From CAYZRY01 sp964630225 (lineage in GTDB: Bacteria; Bacillota_I; Bacilli_A; RF39; UBA660), in contig CAZVUK010000019.1 of the NCBI GenBank assembly GCA_964630225.1, positions 1 to 19,553 on the forward strand: 19,553 bases of DNA, in the 5' to 3' direction. Below the pieces are notes generated by a model. It was not told the origin of the DNA. It worked only from the letters and a program-made list of their open reading frames with translations, and made no database searches. A program made the position numbers and the translations under genes. Positions 15,163-19,553 of this stretch are shown here, piece after piece. Position 1 is the first letter of the stretch. Every line of letters starts with the position of its first letter.

Positions 15163-16266
15163 ATGAAGATTAAATATCATTTATTAAGCGAAGATGGCCA
15201 AGCTCGATATGGTCAGCTCGAAACAAATCATGGAACATTCGAAACACCGATGTTTATGCCGGTTGGAACAAGAGCGACCGTCAAGACTTTAAGTCCAGAA
15301 GAACTTTATGAAATGGGTACGGCTGCTATTCTTGCTAATACTTATCATCTTTGGCTTAGACCAGGCGAAGATATAATTTCTAAAGCGGGTGGACTACATA
15401 AATTTATGAATTTTAATGGTCCTATTATCACCGATTCTGGTGGATTCCAGGTTTTTTCGTTAGCTAAACCTAAAGATATAGTCGAAGAAGGCGTTAAGTT
15501 TAAGAGTCATTTAGATGGTTCTAATCTTTTTTTAACGCCGGAAAAATCAATTGAAATACAAAATAAACTAGATAGTGATATTGCCATGAGTTTCGATGAA
15601 TGTCCACCATTTCCTGTCACCTATGAATACATGAAAGCATCAGTTGAAAGAACACTCAGATGGGCAAGGCGCGGAAAAGATGTCCATGCTAACAAAAGAC
15701 AATCACTTTTTGGTATCGTTCAAGGAGGAGAGTTTGAAGATCTAAGAAAATACTCTGCTCTTAAAACAGTTGAGATGGATTTCGACGGTTATTCGATCGG
15801 TGGAACATCTGTTGGTGAGGACAAAGAGACGATGTATAAAATGATCGATTACGCTATTTTTCATCTACCTAAAGATAAAGTTAGATATTTGATGGGCGTT
15901 GGAGATCCGCTTGATTTACTTGAGGGAATATCTCGTGGTGTCGATATTTTTGATTGCGTTTTGTCAACTAGAATAGCAAGACACGGTAATGCTTTTACAA
16001 GAAATGGTAAAATCAATCTAAAAAACGCCCAATATAAAGAGGATTTTACACCGATCGAAGAAGCTTGCGACTGCTACGCATGCAAGAACTACACAAAAGC
16101 ATATATAAGGCATTTGACAACTAATGATGAGATGCTTGGTGCAAGATTATTATCTATTCATAATACGCGCTTTTTAATTAAGATGATGGAAGAAATTAGA
16201 ATAGCTATCAAAGAAGCAAGATATGAAGAATATAAAGAAGACTTTATAAGTAAATATCATAAATAA
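15163..16266 (+). CDS. tgt: tRNA-guanine transglycosylase
   Basis: This 367-residue enzyme has the family's usual length. It swaps guanine 34 for preQ1 (or queuine) in tRNAs with GUN anticodons. Seen in the sequence: DSGGFQVFS with Asp91, the nucleophile region DIFDCVLSTRIARHG with Asp264 at the place of Asp280 in the Zymomonas enzyme, and the zinc site Cys302, Cys304, Cys307 and His333. Some pocket residues differ from the common form: GGTSVGE (213-219) instead of GGLAVGE/GGLSVGE, and LSTR...RHG instead of LPTR...RNG. An upstream ATG at 15130 would overlap the rhodanese gene; GGAGG at 15154-15158 supports 15163. No queA or yajC, its frequent partners, is beside it. Confidence 0.96.
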   Translation: MKIKYHLLSEDGQARYGQLETNHGTFETPMFMPVGTRATVKTLSPEELYEMGTAAILANTYHLWLRPGEDIISKAGGLHKFMNFNGPIITDSGGFQVFSLAKPKDIVEEGVKFKSHLDGSNLFLTPEKSIEIQNKLDSDIAMSFDECPPFPVTYEYMKASVERTLRWARRGKDVHANKRQSLFGIVQGGEFEDLRKYSALKTVEMDFDGYSIGGTSVGEDKETMYKMIDYAIFHLPKDKVRYLMGVGDPLDLLEGISRGVDIFDCVLSTRIARHGNAFTRNGKINLKNAQYKEDFTPIEEACDCYACKNYTKAYIRHLTTNDEMLGARLLSIHNTRFLIKMMEEIRIAIKEARYEEYKEDFISKYHK

Positions 16267-16314
16267 TTACTTTACAGTTCTAAATCTAAATAATGAATAA
16301 ATGTATATTACTTA

Positions 16315-16335
16315 TGCTATAATTATTATAGAGGA
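16315..16335 (+). promoter_or_regulatory. Extended -10 promoter and short leader for the FtsW/RodA gene
   Basis: Extended -10 TGC-TATAAT (16315-16323). The expected start A at 16330 opens the Shine-Dalgarno AGAGGAAG, leaving about 9 nt before the ATG at 16339. No convincing -35 is present in the AT-rich 16267-16314, and no terminator hairpin is seen after tgt. Confidence 0.58.
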
Positions 16336-16338
16336 AGA

Positions 16339-17460
16339 ATGAAGAAACTAAAGTACATAGACAAGGGATTGTTAATTGCAACTACTATACTATTTACGCT
16401 AGGTTTAGTGATGATATTATCATCATCAAATATAGCGTCTTTTATGAGCAACAAAAGTCCTTATGCCTATTTAATTAATCAAATAGGATGGTTACTTATA
16501 GGAACATTTCTATTTGCTATAATATTTCTTTTTTCGACAAAACTCTTCAGAAAACTCTCCTTTTTAGGAGTGTTAATTTTAATTTTTATTCTTATTTTGG
16601 TTCTTTTTCAAGGAAAACTTATCAATAATGCCCGGAGCTGGTTTTCACTTTTTGGTTTTTCTTTTCAACCAAGTGAGTTTTTAAAAATTATCTACATTGT
16701 TTGGGCTGCTCATTATTATGATAGACAAAAAGATAGGCTAGATGAGTATATTACCGTTTGGTATCCACTTGTCTTTGCTGGTGTTGCTGCCTTTTTAATA
16801 TATCTCCAGCCGGATTTGGGAACGATGATTATCTACGCTGCTATCGTCGCCATGATTTTTATGGTTAGTCCGATTAAGGGCCTAGTAAAATGGAAGAGTA
16901 TCATCGTCATTATGTTTATAATTGGTGCTTTTGTTGCTGCACTGATGAGTGGTGGATTAAAGAGTCATCAAAAGAGTAGATTTGATATATATGCACCTTG
17001 TAGTGAAAAGAAATTTTACACGACCGGTAACCAGCTTTGTAATGGTTATATAGCTATCAATAATGGCGGTCTGTTTGGTAAAGGCCTCGGAAATAGTACC
17101 CAAAAATATCTCTATATTCCTGAAGCTCATACTGACTTTATTTTTGCTATCGTTATCGAAGAGCTCGGAGCGGTGGCTTCGATCGCTATTATCGGTCTAA
17201 TAATGATAGTCGTATGGCGCATAGTCATGATTGGAAAAAGAAGTGTAAACGACTTTGGTGCTATTCTTTGCTACGCAGTAGCAAGCTACATCTTTGTTCA
17301 TACGATGGTTAACTTAACTGGGATATTGGGACTATTACCGATGACCGGAGTACCACTACCGTTCTTAAGTTATGGGGGAACCTTTACAATCAGTTTAATA
17401 ATGGCTTTAGCTTTTGTTCAAAAAGTTAACATCGAGACAAAAATGAAGAAACAGTCTTAG
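16339..17460 (+). CDS. SEDS family peptidoglycan glycosyltransferase (FtsW/RodA)
   Basis: The protein has 373 residues and about ten membrane segments. SEDS hallmarks are in order: NARSWF (97-102), FQPSEFLK (Gln110-Glu113), LQPDLGT (156-162), GLFGKGLGNS, IPEAHTDFIF with the presumed catalytic Asp266, and GVPLPFLSYGGT (337-348). These enzymes polymerise lipid II into glycan strands with a partner class B penicillin-binding protein. FtsW (division) and RodA (elongation) cannot be told apart safely here; the TGxPLPFLSYGG end is common to both. Cys221 and Cys234 lie in the large extracytoplasmic loop just before the catalytic segment and could form a disulphide. Its presence shows that the organism has a peptidoglycan wall. 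It ends 24 nt before a terminator-like hairpin. Confidence 0.92.
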   Translation: MKKLKYIDKGLLIATTILFTLGLVMILSSSNIASFMSNKSPYAYLINQIGWLLIGTFLFAIIFLFSTKLFRKLSFLGVLILIFILILVLFQGKLINNARSWFSLFGFSFQPSEFLKIIYIVWAAHYYDRQKDRLDEYITVWYPLVFAGVAAFLIYLQPDLGTMIIYAAIVAMIFMVSPIKGLVKWKSIIVIMFIIGAFVAALMSGGLKSHQKSRFDIYAPCSEKKFYTTGNQLCNGYIAINNGGLFGKGLGNSTQKYLYIPEAHTDFIFAIVIEELGAVASIAIIGLIMIVVWRIVMIGKRSVNDFGAILCYAVASYIFVHTMVNLTGILGLLPMTGVPLPFLSYGGTFTISLIMALAFVQKVNIETKMKKQS

Positions 17461-17483
17461 GAAAAATAATAGATAAAGATAAT

Positions 17484-17506
17484 AATCTCCATAAGGAGAT
17501 TTTTTT
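17484..17506 (+). terminator. Terminator-like hairpin that also contains the comEA ribosome binding site
   Basis: AATCTCC (17484-17490) pairs with GGAGATT (17495-17501) around ATAA, followed by an unbroken T-run to 17506. The comEA ATG is the next base. The comEA Shine-Dalgarno AAGGAG (17493-17498) lies in the loop and 3' arm, so folding would both stop transcription and hide the ribosome binding site. Confidence 0.75.
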
Positions 17507-18193
17507 ATGACGATTAAAGATTATATTTATCAGTTTAAAGGAAAACTTATCGTGCTTATTGTTTTAATATTATTAGCATTAATTATATATTATGCTTATA
17601 GTCGTTATGCACAGATGATGGGTGAGGCTAAACTAGTCGAAGCTAGAATAGAGAAAAAGGAAAGAACAAAAAAGAAAACAGAAAGCAAAGTAGAGGTTTT
17701 GAAAGTAAAAAATGATTACTACGTCGATGTTAAAGGTATGGTTAACAAACCTGGGGTTTATGCTCTTCCTAAAAATGCCAGGGTAATTGATGCTATAACT
17801 TTGGCTGGAGGTTTATTAACAGACTCTGATACATCCTTAATTAATTTAAGTATGAAAGTAATAGATGGTATGGTCATTAAAGTATATAGTAAAAATGAAG
17901 TAAAAAATATTATTAAAACCAAAGATGAAGAAGCAAGGAAAAATAGTTTATGTACGCAAAACATCATAAATGATGCCTGCATAGATCAAAAGAAAGAAGA
18001 AAATAGAAAAGTAAATATAAATACTGCAAGTATCGAAAGTTTAATGACGTTAAGTGGTATAGGTGAAGCTAAAGCAAAAGCGATAAGTGAATACCGCAGT
18101 AAAACCCCCTTTAAAAAGATCGAAGATATTATGAATGTTACAGGAATAGGAGAGGCACTATTTGCTCAAATTTCGAAAGATATTACTCTGTAA
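17507..18193 (+). CDS. comEA: Competence protein ComEA, DNA receptor
   Basis: The protein has 228 residues. A membrane anchor (about 14-31) is followed by a lysine/glutamate-rich linker, an SLBB domain (about 70-128, with VDVKGMVNKPGVYAL and VIDAITLAGG), a second charged linker with Cys149 and Cys158, and a C-terminal double helix-hairpin-helix (about 168-228: VNINTASIESLMTLSGIGEAKA and IMNVTGIGEAL). It binds double-stranded DNA outside the membrane and hands it to the ComEC channel. The ATG directly follows the T-run of a hairpin that contains the Shine-Dalgarno. comEC starts inside its 3' end, so the two are coupled; comEB, present in Bacillus, is absent. Confidence 0.93.
   Translation: MTIKDYIYQFKGKLIVLIVLILLALIIYYAYSRYAQMMGEAKLVEARIEKKERTKKKTESKVEVLKVKNDYYVDVKGMVNKPGVYALPKNARVIDAITLAGGLLTDSDTSLINLSMKVIDGMVIKVYSKNEVKNIIKTKDEEARKNSLCTQNIINDACIDQKKEENRKVNINTASIESLMTLSGIGEAKAKAISEYRSKTPFKKIEDIMNVTGIGEALFAQISKDITL
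18148..18164 (+). promoter_or_regulatory. Ribosome binding site and TTG start of comEC
   Basis: AGGAGAGG at 18148-18155 is a near-perfect Shine-Dalgarno lying in the comEA coding region, 6 nt before TTG at 18162-18164. It decides the comEC start and implies coupled translation from the comEA message. Confidence 0.8.
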
Positions 18194-19553
18194 TAAGTTA
18201 TACATAATCGTATTTATTATAATAGTTTTACTAAGTTTATTTAGGTCTAACATTTTAGTCAACAATAAGATAATAAACAATAGTTTTAGTGGTATTATTA
18301 GAAAAATAGATATAGATGGTAATTATTTAAAGTTAAATATATCTTTGAAAGATAAGTATGTTATAAATTATTTTTTTAAAACAAAGGTGGAAAAAAACAA
18401 ATTTATTAGTGATATAGAATTAGGTGACTTTGTTCTAGTAAAAGGAGAAAAAGCAAAAATAACTCGTCTAAATCTTCCTAATTCTTTCGATTATGAAAAG
18501 ACGTTAAAAAGAAAAGGAATAAGAGCCGCTATTAACGGTGAAGAATTAATTTTAATCAAGAAGAACAAAAATATCTTCTATAAAATAAAAACTAAGATAA
18601 ATAATTATCTCGATAATAAAACTAACAGTAGTTATCTAAAAGCTTTTATTATCGGAGACACTTCAGCCCTAGATAAAAATACTAAAGATGCCTATCAAGA
18701 GATAGGTATCAATCATTTATTGGCTATCTCTGGAACGCACGTAAATATAATTAGTTTTGCTGCTTTGTATTTAATGAAAAAGATAGGTTTAAGAAACTCG
18801 ACAAGTTACTATATTACTTTTATTTTTTTGTTTTTCATGCTATTTCTCTCTTCTTTTGCTCCGGCTTTTTTAGCTAGTAGTAGTTTTTTTGTTTTAAGAT
18901 ATATAAATGATGAGTATTATTTTCATGTAAGTATGATAAATATTTTTTTATTTAATGGAACCATCTTACTTCTTTTTAATAATTATCTTATATATGATAT
19001 TGGTTTTCTTTATTATTTTGCGATCAGTTTGTTTTTAATAATGGCTTCTTATAAAATAGAAGGAGAAACTAAATATTTTATAAAACTTATTAAAACATCT
19101 TTTTATGCCTTTTTAGCAAGTATTCCACTAACGATATATATAAATTATTCGTTAAATCCATTATCTTTTATTTACAACGTGTTCTATGTTCCTTTCGTCA
19201 GTTTAATTATCTTTCCTCTTATCATAGCTAATTGTTTTTTCAATGTACTTGATTTACCGGTGTTCTATTTAATAAATTTAATGGAAAACTTATCTCATTA
19301 TTTAAATAACTTAGATACGACTTTTGTTTTTGCTAAGCTACCATTATTTGTTTATGCAATTTATTATATTGTTTTTCTAGCAAGTATAAAGCATAAAAAA
19401 TTATTATTGACATTAGTATTTGCTTTGGTTTTGCATAGTGTGATAAAACTTGATGGTAATAATTATGTTCACTTTTTAGATGTAGGGCAGGGGGACAGCG
19501 CTTTAATAAAGTATGATGGTAAATATATTATGATCGATACAGGAGGAAAAGAA
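18162..19553 (+). CDS. comEC: Competence protein ComEC, DNA channel (partial, runs off right edge)
   Basis: 464 codons are visible and the frame is open to the window end. I place the start at TTG 18162, inside comEA (32-nt overlap), because AGGAGAGG (18148-18155) lies 6 nt before it; the frame is closed by a stop at 18147 and has no early ATG. The protein begins with basic residues and a hydrophobic segment, then an OB-like N-terminal domain (DUF4131-like, ending NLPNSFDYEKTLKRKGI). The Competence channel domain follows, with the hallmark HLLAISGTH (His185-His193) and many membrane segments. From about residue 437 the metallo-beta-lactamase-like domain opens with HFLDVGQGDSALI before the sequence ends. 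It forms the channel for single-stranded DNA uptake in transformation. Confidence 0.93.
   Translation, partial: MLKFRKILLCNKLYIIVFIIIVLLSLFRSNILVNNKIINNSFSGIIRKIDIDGNYLKLNISLKDKYVINYFFKTKVEKNKFISDIELGDFVLVKGEKAKITRLNLPNSFDYEKTLKRKGIRAAINGEELILIKKNKNIFYKIKTKINNYLDNKTNSSYLKAFIIGDTSALDKNTKDAYQEIGINHLLAISGTHVNIISFAALYLMKKIGLRNSTSYYITFIFLFFMLFLSSFAPAFLASSSFFVLRYINDEYYFHVSMINIFLFNGTILLLFNNYLIYDIGFLYYFAISLFLIMASYKIEGETKYFIKLIKTSFYAFLASIPLTIYINYSLNPLSFIYNVFYVPFVSLIIFPLIIANCFFNVLDLPVFYLINLMENLSHYLNNLDTTFVFAKLPLFVYAIYYIVFLASIKHKKLLLTLVFALVLHSVIKLDGNNYVHFLDVGQGDSALIKYDGKYIMIDTGGKE

Overview
The window is an AT-rich chromosomal segment from a low-GC, Gram-positive-type bacterium. TGA is used as a stop (the gene ending at 5541) and every tryptophan I checked is TGG, so the genetic code is the standard bacterial one and this is not a Mycoplasma/Spiroplasma genome. 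A SEDS cell-wall polymerase, a CDP-glycerol glycerophosphotransferase, an alkaline-phosphatase-type phosphoglycerol transferase and ComEA/ComEC point to a walled member of the Bacilli. The small, tightly packed genes and very short leaders suggest an uncultured, reduced lineage near RF39/Izemoplasmatales/Erysipelotrichales. That placement is inference only.

Layout. (1) 12-3646 holds a membrane sulfatase-fold phosphoglycerol transferase, a 91-residue membrane protein and a Wzx/MOP flippase, ending at a terminator that contains the flippase stop codon. (2) 3704-11487 is a compact eight-gene operon with its own promoter (-10 at 3681) and a strong terminator at 11469-11499. It encodes a DPM1/GtrB-like GT2, a DUF2304 protein, a divergent GT-A enzyme, a TagB/TagF-like CDP-glycerol glycerophosphotransferase, a GT2, a GT4, another GT2 and a polytopic membrane protein. 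Regions 1 and 2 together look like a surface glycopolymer locus: sugars are added on a lipid carrier, glycerol-phosphate is added, the product is flipped, and it is modified outside. (3) 11498-12424 on the minus strand is an anchored, cysteine-containing protein of unknown function. It is divergent from a two-gene unit (12535-14718) made of a single-pass anchored protein and a stand-alone FIST-domain protein. (4) 14781-16266 is a lipoprotein rhodanese followed after 1 nt by tRNA-guanine transglycosylase (tgt). (5) 16339-17460 is an FtsW/RodA SEDS protein, then comEA (17507-18193) and the start of comEC. comEC begins at a TTG inside comEA and runs off the right edge in its metallo-beta-lactamase-like domain.

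There is no intergenic stretch over about 110 bases, and I saw no RNA gene, CRISPR array, insertion sequence or phage gene. The most notable non-coding signals are four promoter modules in which an extended -10 lies 21 or 23 nt (first T to start codon) before the start codon, so the transcript would begin at or within its Shine-Dalgarno sequence, and a terminator hairpin before comEA whose 3' arm carries the comEA ribosome binding site.
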